A program made the position numbers and the translations under genes. Below are positions 9,434 to 18,086 of a stretch of DNA of 64,000 nt, in pieces; within the stretch, counting starts at the first letter, position 1, and every line of letters starts with the position of its first letter. Source of the stretch: Nocardiopsis sp. ATB16-24. GTDB lineage: Bacteria > Actinomycetota > Actinomycetes > Streptosporangiales > Streptosporangiaceae. The notes beneath the pieces are model-generated. The model was not told the DNA's origin. It saw nothing but the letters and a program-made list of their open reading frames with translations, and made no database searches. The DNA is taken from assembly GCF_030271535.1 (NCBI RefSeq), contig NZ_JASCXJ010000019.1:51634-115633 (forward strand). Direction: 5' to 3'.

Positions 9434-9732
9434 CGGAGGTGGGGAAGGCGAACCGTCACACGTCCTGGGGCGTCACATGGGTGTGCGGAGTGTGAGAGGC
9501 CGATGCGGACGAGGTTCCCTCCCAGGACCTTACTCGTTGGTAATGCGCGAGTGGAAGGGGCCGGCGGCGTCCCGGGACGACCGCGACGGCCACGACGAGG
9601 TGATCGCTTTGTTACGGTGCACACCGAGGAGCGGCCGAGGCTTCTCGCTAGGCTGTTGCTCCCCACGCCCACTCCTGTCTCACAGTCCCCTGTGGGCGTC
9701 CCCTGACACCGACCCCCGAGGGTTTTGCTGGC

Positions 9733-10335
9733 ATGTCCCCATCACATAGAGAGCATCGGAGCCGAGGTACCGTCGGCACGGTCCTGCTGGCCGGCGCCTG
9801 CTGCGCCGGTGCGGTCGCCTACGGGGTGATCGTGGGCCCGTCGATGATGCCGCCGCAGGAGGTGCGTACCACCACGGCGATGATCACGCAGGTGGGTCCG
9901 GACGTGGAGGAGACCGAAGAGGAGGCGGTGGAGGCGGGACCGGTCGGTTCCCTACGGGTCCACGTGAGCGACCGTGACCGCGCCTGGGTGCAGACGATCA
10001 CGTGCACCGGGGACCTGGAGGAGGACCACGAGGTCTGCGCCGAGGTGGCCAGGGCGTCCGAGGAGTTCCACGGCGACGCCGACGAACGGTCCGACGACGG
10101 GGTGACGGACGCCGAGAGCGTCGAACCGGAGGCCGCGGCCTCCCCTGGTGGGGAGCACCTCTTCACCGAGGTGCGTGAGGGGACCGTGTGCACCGACAAG
10201 CTGTACGGTCCCCAGGAGGCCGTCATCGTGGGCACCTGGGAGGGGCAGGAGATCGACACCACCGTCACCCGCAAGGGCTCCTGCGAGGAGGCGCGCTGGC
10301 AACGCCTGCGCCCCCTCACCGACAGGATCGGCTGA
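9733..10335 (+). CDS. membrane-anchored SSI-like protease inhibitor
   Basis: A 200-residue protein. Residues 10-35 are a signal-anchor helix, 45-72 an acidic linker, and 73-200 a Streptomyces subtilisin inhibitor-like domain. The four SSI cysteines are present: C91 (TCTGD), C102 (EVCAEV), C153 (VCTDKLYGP) and C184 (KGSCEEARW). GTWEGQEI is the usual strand before the last Cys. Aligned on the Tyr after the reactive bond, K156 would be the P1 residue, predicting trypsin-like targets; one extra residue (Asp) stands between C153 and K156 compared with classical SSI. Classical SSI proteins are secreted and soluble. Here no clear cleavage site is seen and the linker looks like a tether. It lies 21 bases upstream of the TrmH gene. 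Confidence 0.8.
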   Translation: MSPSHREHRSRGTVGTVLLAGACCAGAVAYGVIVGPSMMPPQEVRTTTAMITQVGPDVEETEEEAVEAGPVGSLRVHVSDRDRAWVQTITCTGDLEEDHEVCAEVARASEEFHGDADERSDDGVTDAESVEPEAAASPGGEHLFTEVREGTVCTDKLYGPQEAVIVGTWEGQEIDTTVTRKGSCEEARWQRLRPLTDRIG

Positions 10336-10356
10336 GGCGGGAGATAATCGTCCTCC

Positions 10357-11175
10357 ATGGACGTCATCAAGGTCAGTGATCCCGGGGATCCCCGCCTGGC
10401 CGACTACACCCGCCTGCGCGACGTGAACCTGCGCCGCCACCTGGAGGTCGAGCACGGCCTGTTCATGGCCGAGGGCGACAAGGTGATCCGCAGGGCCGTC
10501 GCGGCGGGTTTCTCGCCCCGCAGTTTCCTGCTCACCGAGCGCCGGGCCGAAGCGCTCGACGACGTGGTCCGCGCCTGTGACGCGCCCCTGTACGTGGTCG
10601 GTGAGGACACCGCCCGCAGACTCGTCGGCTTCGACCTGCACCGTGGCGCGCTGGCCGCCTTCCACCGCCGCGCCCTGCCCCCGCTCGACGACGTCCTGGC
10701 TAAGGCGCGCACCATCGTCGTCCTGGAGGACCTGGTGGACCACACCAACGTGGGCGCCGTCTTCCGCAGCGCCGCCGGCCTGGGCGTGGACGCGATCGTG
10801 CTCGCGCCGCGCTGCGCCGACCCCCTCTATCGGCGGGCGGTCAAGGTGTCCATGGGGGCGGTCTTCACCCTGCCCCACACGCGTATGGACGACTGGTACG
10901 GAGGTCTGGACGTCCTGCGCGAGGCCGGGTTCCACCTCCTGGCGCTCACCCCCGGGGAGGGCTCCCTGCCTTTGGCCGAGGCCATGGCCGCCCTCGGCCC
11001 CCACGACCGGGTCGGTCTTCTTCTGGGCACCGAGGGCGAGGGGCTGTCCTCCCGTTGGTTGACCGGCGCCACCGCCCGGGTGCACATCCCCATGGCCGAC
11101 CGTGACGTGGACTCCCTCAACGTCACCGCCGCCGCGGCCATCGCCTGCTACGAGTTGGCCCGTGCCGGGCGGTGA
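10357..11175 (+). CDS. TrmH/SpoU-family RNA 2'-O-methyltransferase
   Basis: A 272-residue SPOUT enzyme that transfers methyl from S-adenosylmethionine to a ribose 2'-OH in rRNA or tRNA. An N-terminal substrate-binding domain (~1-110, with EHGLFMAEGDKVIRRA) precedes the catalytic knot domain. The three SPOUT motifs are clear: motif 1 NVGAVFRSAAGLGVDAIVL (~130-148), motif 2 GLLLGTEGEGLSSRW (~222-236) and motif 3 IPMADRDVDSLNVTAAAAI (~245-263). The target base cannot be read from sequence. It starts at an ATG 21 bases after the SSI-like gene, so the two may be cotranscribed. Confidence 0.92.
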   Translation: MDVIKVSDPGDPRLADYTRLRDVNLRRHLEVEHGLFMAEGDKVIRRAVAAGFSPRSFLLTERRAEALDDVVRACDAPLYVVGEDTARRLVGFDLHRGALAAFHRRALPPLDDVLAKARTIVVLEDLVDHTNVGAVFRSAAGLGVDAIVLAPRCADPLYRRAVKVSMGAVFTLPHTRMDDWYGGLDVLREAGFHLLALTPGEGSLPLAEAMAALGPHDRVGLLLGTEGEGLSSRWLTGATARVHIPMADRDVDSLNVTAAAAIACYELARAGR

Positions 11176-11284
11176 GACCGTTCGGCCACGGAACCGACCG
11201 TGGGACCGGCCGGGGACACCACGGGTGTGATGGGCTGGACGCACGACGGACCACGAGGGCGACGGAAGAAGAAGGAGGAGGCGG

Positions 11285-12211
11285 ATGGGCGGCCGAATAC
11301 TGCTGCAGTGGGAACAGAACAGGGACAACGCCCCGGACCCCCTGACGGTGGACCTCTACACCGGGGGACCGGCCCCCGACGAGGGGCTGGAGGAGGTGGT
11401 CTTCTACCAGGTGCCCTACACCCCCTCCACACAGGACGTCGACGCACGGCTCGACATGATCGCCCGCATGCCGTCGCTGCGGGTCGTCCAGTTGCTGTCC
11501 GCCGGATACGAGCACGTGCTGCCGCTGCTGCCCGACCACGTGACGCTGTGCAACGGGCGGGGACTGCACGACGCCGGCACCGCCGAGCACGCCCTGGCCC
11601 TCATCCTGGCCTCCCAGCGGGAGCTGCCCCGGTGGGCGCTGGCACAGAAGGAGGACCGTTGGGAACCGGTCGTACTGCGTTCTCTCGCCGACCGCCGGGT
11701 CATGATCATCGGCCACGGCAGCATCGGCCGGGCGATCGAACGCCGGCTGCTGCCCTTCGAGACCGAGATCGTGCGCGTGGCCAGTCGTGCCCGGCCCGGC
11801 GTGCACGGAATCGATGAACTGCACGGGCTGCTGCCCGGCACCGACGTCGTCGTACTGGTCACCCCGCTCACCGAGACCACGCGCGGACTGTTCGGCGCCG
11901 CGGAGCTGGCGTTGCTGCCCGACGACGCGCTCGTGGTGAACGTGGGACGTGGAGCGGTCCTGGACACCGAGGCCCTGCTGGCGGAGAGGGGCCGGGTCCG
12001 GGCGGCCCTCGACGTCACCGACCCCGAACCCCCGCCCGCGGGCCATCCCTTGTGGAGGGCGCCGGGGGTGTTCCTCACCCCGCACGTGGCGGGCGGATCG
12101 GCCTCCTTCTACCCGAGGGCCAAGGCCTTCATGGACGCCCAGCTCGCCCGGTGGGCCGCGGGGGAGGACCTGGCCAACGTGGTCCGACGAGGCGCCCACC
12201 GGGACCGATAG
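11285..12211 (+). CDS. D-isomer-specific 2-hydroxyacid dehydrogenase
   Basis: A 308-residue NAD(P)-dependent oxidoreductase of the D-2-hydroxyacid dehydrogenase family. The Rossmann motif is GHGSIGRAIERRL (~136-148). The catalytic triad is visible: Arg in VVNVGRGAVLD (~214), Glu in DVTDPEPPPAGHPLW (~244) and His in LTPHVAGGS (~262). The N-terminal substrate domain is short. Substrate is not predictable: phosphoglycerate, glyoxylate or hydroxypyruvate are all possible, but the protein is too short for a full PHGDH with an ACT domain. A GGAGGAGG ribosome site lies immediately before the ATG. It sits 109 bases after trmH and upstream of the polymerase gene. Confidence 0.9.
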   Translation: MGGRILLQWEQNRDNAPDPLTVDLYTGGPAPDEGLEEVVFYQVPYTPSTQDVDARLDMIARMPSLRVVQLLSAGYEHVLPLLPDHVTLCNGRGLHDAGTAEHALALILASQRELPRWALAQKEDRWEPVVLRSLADRRVMIIGHGSIGRAIERRLLPFETEIVRVASRARPGVHGIDELHGLLPGTDVVVLVTPLTETTRGLFGAAELALLPDDALVVNVGRGAVLDTEALLAERGRVRAALDVTDPEPPPAGHPLWRAPGVFLTPHVAGGSASFYPRAKAFMDAQLARWAAGEDLANVVRRGAHRDR

Positions 12212-12319
12212 GCGTCCGCCCACCGCCCGGTCGCGGTGGAACCCCTGCCGTCCGAGACCGGCGCCGGTGAGGGAGGAGTCGGTGCGCGGATCGTCGGTGG
12301 CGAAGGACAGACTGGGAGC

Positions 12320-13999
12320 ATGCGCATAGCGGTGGTCGCCGACGGAGAGGGCGGGGGCTGGCTCCAGGAACCGGCCGAGCTCACCGGATCGGTCCGTCGC
12401 GTCGGCGATCTCGCCGCGGCCGTCCGCGAGGCGGAGCGGAGCGCGGACGAGCCGCCCCGATGGGTCTGGTCGGCCTGTGAGGACGTCTACCCCGACCTCG
12501 TCCGCGCCGGAACCCGGGTCCGACGCTGCCACGACGTCGCCCTGACCGAGGCGCTCCTGCTCGGGTACGAGGCTCGGCACGGCGAGGCCACCTCCCTGGG
12601 AGCGGCCTGGGCCCGCCTGCACGGACGTCCCGTTCCCGACGATCCGGTCCGTCCCCTCGGCGGGGGCACCACCGTCCAGCCGGCCCTCTTCGAGGCCGAC
12701 CGCTCCACCCTGCCCCCGGGCGCCGACCGTCTCGCCGCCCTGGTCGAGGTCCACGCCGACCAGATGCGCCGTATCGCCCGGCTTCCCGAGTCCGGGCGCA
12801 TGCGACTGCTCACGGCGGTGGAGTCGGCGGGCGGACTCGCGGCGGTGGAGATGAGCCACGACGGTCTACCCTGGCGACCCGACGTCCACGACCGGATCCT
12901 CACCGGACTCCTGGGGGCCCGTCCTCCGTCCGGTCAGCGCCCGCCCGTGCTCGCCGACCTGGCCGCCCGCATCGGCGAGGCCGTCGGGCGTGAGGTCAAC
13001 CCCGACTCCCCCGCGCAGGTCCTCAAGGCGATGGCCTGGATCGGGCACCCCGTGGAGTCCACCCGTTCCTGGGTCCTGGAGAAGGTCGATCACCCTGTCG
13101 TACCGCTGCTCCTGAGGTACAAGGAACTCGCGCGACTGCACTCGGCCAACGGGTGGGCCTGGTCGGACACCTGGGTGCGCACACGCCGGGGACCCGACGG
13201 CCGGGTCCTGGGCCGGTTCCACCCCGACTACGTGGTCGGCGGGGTCGTCTCCGGGCGTTGGGCCACCCGGGGCGGCGGCGCCCTACAGATCCCCAGGTCG
13301 GTGCGCGGGGCCGTGCGGTCCGATCCCGGATGGGTCCTGGTCCGGGCCGACGCCGGGCAGCTCGAACCCCGGGTGCTCGCCGCGGTCTCCGGGGACGACG
13401 CCCTGGCCGCGGCCGCGGCGGAGGAGGACCTGTACGCACGCCTGGCCGCGCACGTGGGCGGAGATCGCGAGCGTGCCAAGATCGGCATGCTCTCGGCCAT
13501 GTACGGGCAGACCTCCGGTGACGCCGCGCCCCTGTTGGCCACCATGCGCCGTCTCTATCCGCGTGCGCTGGAGTACGTGGACTCGGCCGCGCGCACGGGG
13601 GAGAACGGCGGGATCGTGCGTTCCTGGCTGGGGCGGACCTCGCCCGTCCCCCGGGGGTGGCAGGCCTCGCTCCAGGGCCCCGAGGGGGAGCGCCGTCGCC
13701 GTGCCCAGGGGCGCTTCACCCGCAACTTCGTCGTCCAGGCCACGGCGGCCGAGTGGGCCCTGGTCCTGCTCGCCGCGCTGCGTCGGCGCCTGCCCGTGAT
13801 GCCGGAGGGGGCCGGGATCGTCTTCTTCGTGCACGACGAGGTCGTCCTGCACGTGCCCGCCGACCTCGCGGAGGAGACCGTGAACGCGGTCATCGAGGCG
13901 GAGGCCCAGGCCCGCTCCACCCTTTTCGCGGGCACACCGGTCCGTTTCCCCCTGTCCCCGGTCGTCACCCAGAACTACGCTCTGCTCACCAACGGTTGA
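12320..13999 (+). CDS. bifunctional 3'-5' exonuclease/DNA polymerase (PolA-like)
   Basis: A 559-residue family A DNA polymerase of the actinobacterial type that lacks the 5' nuclease domain. It starts at ATG 12320 behind GGGAG; the open frame reaches 28 codons further upstream without a better site. The polymerase motifs are present: motif A VLVRADAGQLEPRVLA (~338-353, catalytic Asp), motif B RERAKIGMLSAMYG (~382-395, O-helix Arg/Lys and Tyr-Gly) and motif C FFVHDEVVLHVP (~501-512). The N-terminal ~180 residues fill the position of the 3'-5' exonuclease domain, but clear DEDD residues are not obvious, so proofreading is uncertain. The likely role is repair or specialised synthesis beside the normal PolA, which is not in this window. 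Confidence 0.88.
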   Translation: MRIAVVADGEGGGWLQEPAELTGSVRRVGDLAAAVREAERSADEPPRWVWSACEDVYPDLVRAGTRVRRCHDVALTEALLLGYEARHGEATSLGAAWARLHGRPVPDDPVRPLGGGTTVQPALFEADRSTLPPGADRLAALVEVHADQMRRIARLPESGRMRLLTAVESAGGLAAVEMSHDGLPWRPDVHDRILTGLLGARPPSGQRPPVLADLAARIGEAVGREVNPDSPAQVLKAMAWIGHPVESTRSWVLEKVDHPVVPLLLRYKELARLHSANGWAWSDTWVRTRRGPDGRVLGRFHPDYVVGGVVSGRWATRGGGALQIPRSVRGAVRSDPGWVLVRADAGQLEPRVLAAVSGDDALAAAAAEEDLYARLAAHVGGDRERAKIGMLSAMYGQTSGDAAPLLATMRRLYPRALEYVDSAARTGENGGIVRSWLGRTSPVPRGWQASLQGPEGERRRRAQGRFTRNFVVQATAAEWALVLLAALRRRLPVMPEGAGIVFFVHDEVVLHVPADLAEETVNAVIEAEAQARSTLFAGTPVRFPLSPVVTQNYALLTNG

Positions 14000-14094
14000 A
14001 TGACCGCAAGGTGGACGTCTGGTATCGGACGGCGTGGACTTCTTGCAAACTCGTCCGGGTACGCCCATTCTTGGACGCGGACAAGTCATCGAAA

Positions 14095-14133
14095 AGCCGT
14101 GCGTCGCAGGGGTTCTCCGCCCCCAAGACGGCT
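14095..14133 (+). promoter_or_regulatory. nested hairpin in the leader of the NlpC/P60 gene
   Basis: AGCCGT (14095-14100) can pair with ACGGCT (14128-14133), and GGGG (14109-14112) with CCCC (14121-14124), giving a structured leader that ends four bases before the AAAGG ribosome-site candidate. Actinobacterial cell-wall hydrolase genes are often riboswitch-controlled, but I do not see the ydaO/c-di-AMP conserved core here. A structural role is a guess. Confidence 0.3.
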
Positions 14134-14154
14134 CGCAGAAAGGTGCGACCCCCC

Positions 14155-15339
14155 GTGAGGAGCCGTTTGAGAACGTGTGCGGGCACCACGGCGGCCTTCG
14201 CGGTCGCCTTCACCGCCTTCGGAGCCGCCCCCGCCTGGGCCGAGCCGGTGGTGGACGACCGCCCCCCCATCAGCGAGCAGCTCGCCCAGGACTCTCCCAG
14301 CGGCATCGACCCCCGACAGGGGGAGCGGGCACAGGAGGAGGCGGGCGGGACCCCCGATGTCTCCGACACCTCCCGGCTGCGACGCGACGCCTACGTCGCC
14401 CCCTTCCGTGAGGCCCGCAGCATCGAGTACTTCGCCGTCGCGCCCGCCACGCTGCCGGCCGAGGCCGTCTCGGCCGTCCGTGCGATCGACGGGGTGCGGA
14501 CCGTCCTGAGCGTCGACGCCGCCCGCGTGGAGATCGACGGAGAACCGGTCTCCGTACTCGGAGTGACCCCCTCCAGCTTCCGTAACCACGCCCCCGGGCC
14601 CTCCGCCGAGTCCGACGAGATCTGGCAGGGGGTGGCCGAGGGCCACATCGCCCTGTCCAACGACGTCGGCACCGAGCGGGGCCTGGAGGTGGGCGGTGAG
14701 GTGAGCGTGGCCGGAGGCCGCGGTGAGATCCCCCTGGAGGTGTGGACGCACGCCACCTCCGGCATCGCCGGGATCGACGCCCTGGTCTCGCGGGCGCGTG
14801 CCGCCGAGCTCGGTATGCCCAGGGGCAACGCCCTGGTGGTCTCGGCCCCCGACGCCGACCTGTGGGAACTGCACGAGGCCCTGGTCGAGGCGCTGGGGGA
14901 GGAGGTCTCCCTCCAACTCGTCGCGGACGCGCCCGAGCCCCTGGTCAGCGGGGAGGCCGTCCCCCCGTCCGTCATCGAACAGGTCATCGCCAACGCCGAG
15001 AGTCAGCTGGGGGTCCCCTACGTGTGGGGCGGCACCACGCCGGGGGTCGGGTTCGACTGCTCGGGGCTGCTCCAGTGGGCCTTCCGAGAGGCGGGCGTGT
15101 CCATCCCCCGGGTGACCCACGACCAGTGGAACGCGGGGGAGCGTGTGGACTTCGACGACATCGAACGCGGCGACCTGCTGTTCTGGCGTTCCGACCCCAC
15201 CGCGCCCGACTACATCTCGCACGTGGCCATCTACCTGGGCGAGGGGATGATGCTGGAGGCGCCGCGCACCGGACTGAACGTGCACGTCACCCCCGTGCGG
15301 ACCAGGAACTACGCGGGAGCCGTGCGGGTCAACACCTGA
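14155..15339 (+). CDS. secreted NlpC/P60 peptidoglycan endopeptidase
   Basis: A 394-residue exported cell-wall hydrolase. The GTG at 14155 gives a signal peptide (VRSRLRTCAGTTAAFAVAFTAF...APAWAE) with a likely cleavage after AWA; a GTG at 14143 is an alternative. Residues ~90-260 form an uncharacterised domain reminiscent of the MacB/FtsX-type extracellular domain (GVTPSSFRNHAP, EIWQGVAEGHIALSNDVG). Residues ~275-394 are the NlpC/P60 domain with catalytic Cys C302 (FDCSGLLQWAF) and His H356 (SHVAIYLGEGMML). It should cleave peptide cross-bridges (D-Glu to diamino acid) outside the membrane. A strong terminator follows. The fused N-terminal domain suggests the hydrolase is regulated by a partner. 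Confidence 0.9.
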   Translation: MRSRLRTCAGTTAAFAVAFTAFGAAPAWAEPVVDDRPPISEQLAQDSPSGIDPRQGERAQEEAGGTPDVSDTSRLRRDAYVAPFREARSIEYFAVAPATLPAEAVSAVRAIDGVRTVLSVDAARVEIDGEPVSVLGVTPSSFRNHAPGPSAESDEIWQGVAEGHIALSNDVGTERGLEVGGEVSVAGGRGEIPLEVWTHATSGIAGIDALVSRARAAELGMPRGNALVVSAPDADLWELHEALVEALGEEVSLQLVADAPEPLVSGEAVPPSVIEQVIANAESQLGVPYVWGGTTPGVGFDCSGLLQWAFREAGVSIPRVTHDQWNAGERVDFDDIERGDLLFWRSDPTAPDYISHVAIYLGEGMMLEAPRTGLNVHVTPVRTRNYAGAVRVNT

Positions 15340-15370
15340 GTCCGTCTTCCGCGCGCCCATACCGTGTCAC

Positions 15371-15402
15371 CCGTCCCCGGCACCGAACGGTGTCGGGGAC
15401 GG
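15371..15402 (+). terminator. terminator of the NlpC/P60 gene
   Basis: A 14-bp stem with one G-T pair (15371-15384 with 15389-15402) and a GAAC loop begins 31 bases after the NlpC/P60 stop codon. Confidence 0.7.
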
Positions 15403-15892
15403 TGCGCGTCAGAGGGTCACCCGCTCTGTATGGACACAAAAAGATTGTGCCCGTTCTTTTTGAGCGCGAGCCTTTTCGGGGTTGAGGAACAGTACGCGGA
15501 CAAAGGGAACGAAGTCGCTGGAGTGGCTTTCGAGAAACGAGGGTGGGCCATGGTGTCACCGGCGTGGTGACACCATGGCCCACCCGTTTCTCCTTGTCCG
15601 AACAACCCAGCCGGGAGGGGAAGGCAGGCCTCGGTTAGGAGGGGGGAGCAGGGCCGCTACTGAGGGAGGGGGAGACAGTGCACACCCTGCTGTGATGGTA
15701 TGAAGTTTGACGGAGAGCGCTCAAGGGCTTTCCCGCTGTGCCGTCGCACAGGGTCTACATAAGCAGTGCCAGGGCGATTTTGCAAGAGGAAGGGACGGGA
15801 CGAACAACGCCCTCATTCCGTCCCTCCCTTTCTTCCTGACCAATACGGGACCGTGTTCCGTTCCGTTTCTTCTTCCCGCCGACCGGATGTGG
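15403..15892. other. convergent intergenic region
   Basis: Between the NlpC/P60 terminator and the end of the gamma-glutamyltransferase gene. It holds an AT-rich patch (15430-15475) with a short A5/T5 inverted repeat, the long hairpin at 15532-15592, and G-rich non-coding sequence after it. Small open frames here show no recognisable protein. Confidence 0.5.
15532..15592. repeat. 61-base near-perfect inverted repeat
   Basis: Twenty bases (15541-15560) are perfectly complementary to 15566-15585 across a 5-base loop. After a 2-base bulge the pairing resumes for 7 more bases (15532-15538 with 15586-15592). This is far stronger than the other hairpins in the window. It lies about 300 bases from the end of the converging gamma-glutamyltransferase gene and 130 past a separate terminator, so it is not needed as the NlpC terminator. 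It could be a bidirectional terminator, a structured RNA, or a miniature mobile-element relic. No flanking target duplication is evident. Confidence 0.85.
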
Positions 15893-17689
15893 TCAGCGTC
15901 CCGCCGCATATCCCTGGGAGCCCCGGGCGTCGGCGGCGGCGCGGAGCTCGCCCGAATCGGGGTCGCGGGCCACGGCGGCGAGACGCCCCAGGGTCCAGTC
16001 TCCGACCACCTCGACCTTGTGCCCACGGCGGCGCAGTTCCCCGATGACCGCCTCACCCAGGCGCGGTTCCACGACGAGGCCGCCGGGCACCGTCTCGCGG
16101 GGGTGGAAGGAGGAGGGGAAGGCGTTGGTGTGGAACATCGGGGTGTCCAGGGCCTCCTGGAGGTTCTCCACCCCGTTGAGGATCCGCAGGAGAGCGGTGA
16201 AGGTCCACTGGTCCTGCTGGTCTCCTCCCGGGGTACCGATGGCCAGGACCGCCTGACCGTCCTCGCGGGTGACCAGGGTGGGGGACAACGTGGTGCGGGG
16301 ACGCTTGCGGGGCGCCAGTGCGTTGGGGGAGGACGGATCGAGCCAGAACATCTGGCCCCGGGTGCCCAGAGGGAAACCGAGCGCCGGGATGACCGGGGAA
16401 CTGCTGAGCCAGCCGCCGCTGGGAGTGGCCGAGACCATGTTGCCGTGAGCGTCCACCACGTCCACGTGGCAGGTGTCCCCGCGCGGCTCGGCGGCCTCGG
16501 TGGTGGTGCGCACCGTGGGTTCGCCGGTGGTGCGGTCCTCGGGGGTCTGGCCGGGTACGTACAGCGGGGGTTCGAAGGGGAGGCGGGTGCCGATCCGTCC
16601 GGGCCTTTGTTCCAGGCAGGCACGGGTGTCGTCGACCAGGCCGGCCCGGTCGGCGGCGTAGTCGGAGCTGAGCAGCTCCTTGAGGGGGACGTCGACGAAG
16701 TCGGGGTCGCCGTACCAGGCCTCACGGTCGGCGAAGGCCAGCTTGGCCGCCTCGGTCACCCGGTGCACGAAGTCGGCGCTGACCCCCTCCCGGACGTCGT
16801 GACCGGTGCCCAACGCCTCGGCCAGACGCAACTGCTGGAGCATGACGGGGCCCTGACCCCACGGGCCGGTCTTGTGCACCGTGTGGGCGCCGTGGGAGAC
16901 GCTGACCGGTTCCTCGTAGGAGGCGCTCCACTCGGCCATGTCCTGGGGGGTGAGCAGGGCTTGCTGGGGTTCTCCCGTGGCGCTGGGGACGGGGCGGGAC
17001 AGGAACTCTCCGACGGCCTCGGCGACGAAACCCTGCGACCATGCCCGGCGCGCGGCCTCGATCTGTGCCTCGCGGTCGCCTCCGACGCTCTCGGCCTCGG
17101 CGACGATGCGTCGGTAGGCGGCGGCCAAGGCGGGATTGCGCAGCCGGGACCCCGGCGCGGGCGCGGCGCGGTGGGGGAGGTAGACGGCGGCGGATCCGGT
17201 CCAGTGCTGGGAGAAGACGGGGGCGAGGGACTCGACCGCGGCGGCGATGCGGTCCAGGACGGGGTAACCGCGCTCGGCCAACCCGATGGCGTGGTCGAGC
17301 ACCTCGCGGACGGTCATGGTGCCGTGATCGCGCAGGAGCAGCATCCAGGCGTCGAAGGATCCGGGGACGGTGGCGGCGAGCACACCGCTGCCCGGGACAC
17401 GGTCCATCCCCCCGTAGGCCTCGATGGTCGCGGCGGCGGGTGAGACGCCCTGACCGCACAGGACACGGGGTGCGCCCCCCGCGGCCTGGAAGATGACGGG
17501 CACCTCTCCACCGGGACCGTTGAGGTGGGGTTCGACCACCTGAAGGGTGAAGCCCGCGCCGACGGCGGCGTCGAAGGCGTTGCCACCGCGTTCGAGCAGG
17601 GACATGCCGGTGGCGCTGGCCAGCCAGTGGGTGGAGGCGACCATGCCGAAATCGCCGCTGAGTTGGGGACGGGTGGTGAAACCGGACAT
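15893..17689 (-). CDS. gamma-glutamyltransferase family protein
   Basis: A 598-residue Ntn-hydrolase of the gamma-glutamyltransferase family. These proteins self-cleave to expose an N-terminal Thr and then transfer or hydrolyse gamma-glutamyl groups, for example from glutathione. ATG 17689 is chosen because GAGGAGG lies nine bases upstream; a longer frame exists without a site. The proposed nucleophile is T406 in the segment GDTCHVDVVDAHGNMVSAT. Typical early motifs are present (MVASTHWLASATGMSLLERGGNAFDAAV, LNGPGGEVPVI). The protein lacks a signal peptide, unlike classical periplasmic GGT, so it is probably cytoplasmic and closer to the GGT-like (acylase or YwrD-type) branch. Substrate is unknown. 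Confidence 0.88.
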   Translation of the reverse strand: MSGFTTRPQLSGDFGMVASTHWLASATGMSLLERGGNAFDAAVGAGFTLQVVEPHLNGPGGEVPVIFQAAGGAPRVLCGQGVSPAAATIEAYGGMDRVPGSGVLAATVPGSFDAWMLLLRDHGTMTVREVLDHAIGLAERGYPVLDRIAAAVESLAPVFSQHWTGSAAVYLPHRAAPAPGSRLRNPALAAAYRRIVAEAESVGGDREAQIEAARRAWSQGFVAEAVGEFLSRPVPSATGEPQQALLTPQDMAEWSASYEEPVSVSHGAHTVHKTGPWGQGPVMLQQLRLAEALGTGHDVREGVSADFVHRVTEAAKLAFADREAWYGDPDFVDVPLKELLSSDYAADRAGLVDDTRACLEQRPGRIGTRLPFEPPLYVPGQTPEDRTTGEPTVRTTTEAAEPRGDTCHVDVVDAHGNMVSATPSGGWLSSSPVIPALGFPLGTRGQMFWLDPSSPNALAPRKRPRTTLSPTLVTREDGQAVLAIGTPGGDQQDQWTFTALLRILNGVENLQEALDTPMFHTNAFPSSFHPRETVPGGLVVEPRLGEAVIGELRRRGHKVEVVGDWTLGRLAAVARDPDSGELRAAADARGSQGYAAGR

Positions 17690-17885
17690 CAGGCGGGTCC
17701 TCCTCGGGGGTGGGGCGGCGGGGATCGCCAACGCGGTCGGGGCCCGTGCGTCCCGGGTGGGGGCGTGGCGACCGGGGTGGGTGGCGGTGCGCTCGGGGCC
17801 GTGGACCTGAGGCGACGGTACAACATGGGCTGTTCCGGGGGGCGGCCCGTGTTCGGTTCCATGAGGTGGGGGCTTCCACAGAGCA

Positions 17886-17920
17886 GACCCGGGGCCGGTG
17901 TTCGTGCCCGGCCCCGGGTC
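17886..17920 (-). terminator. strong hairpin after the secreted hypothetical gene
   Basis: A perfect 13-bp stem (17886-17898 with 17908-17920) with a 9-base loop. It lies about 170 bases downstream of the minus-strand gene ending at 18087 and upstream of the gamma-glutamyltransferase start, where it would separate the two transcripts. The rest of 17690-18086 shows no gene. Confidence 0.6.
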
Positions 17921-18086
17921 GCGGTGACGACGGGGAACGTCGGTCGTGTACGCGGTGTACCGCCTGCCCGCCCTCCCCGCCCTTCTCAGAGGGCTCGGCG
18001 TCGCGAACCTCGGATCACTCGTCGCCCGTCCTGGGGCGCTCCCCGAAGTCGGGATCCTCCGGCGCCCTCACGGGACTTGGGGACTC

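Noticed and set aside
13987..14154. Possible ydaO/c-di-AMP riboswitch before the NlpC/P60 gene
   Set aside because: The conserved core blocks expected for that aptamer are absent; only simple nested complementarity is present.
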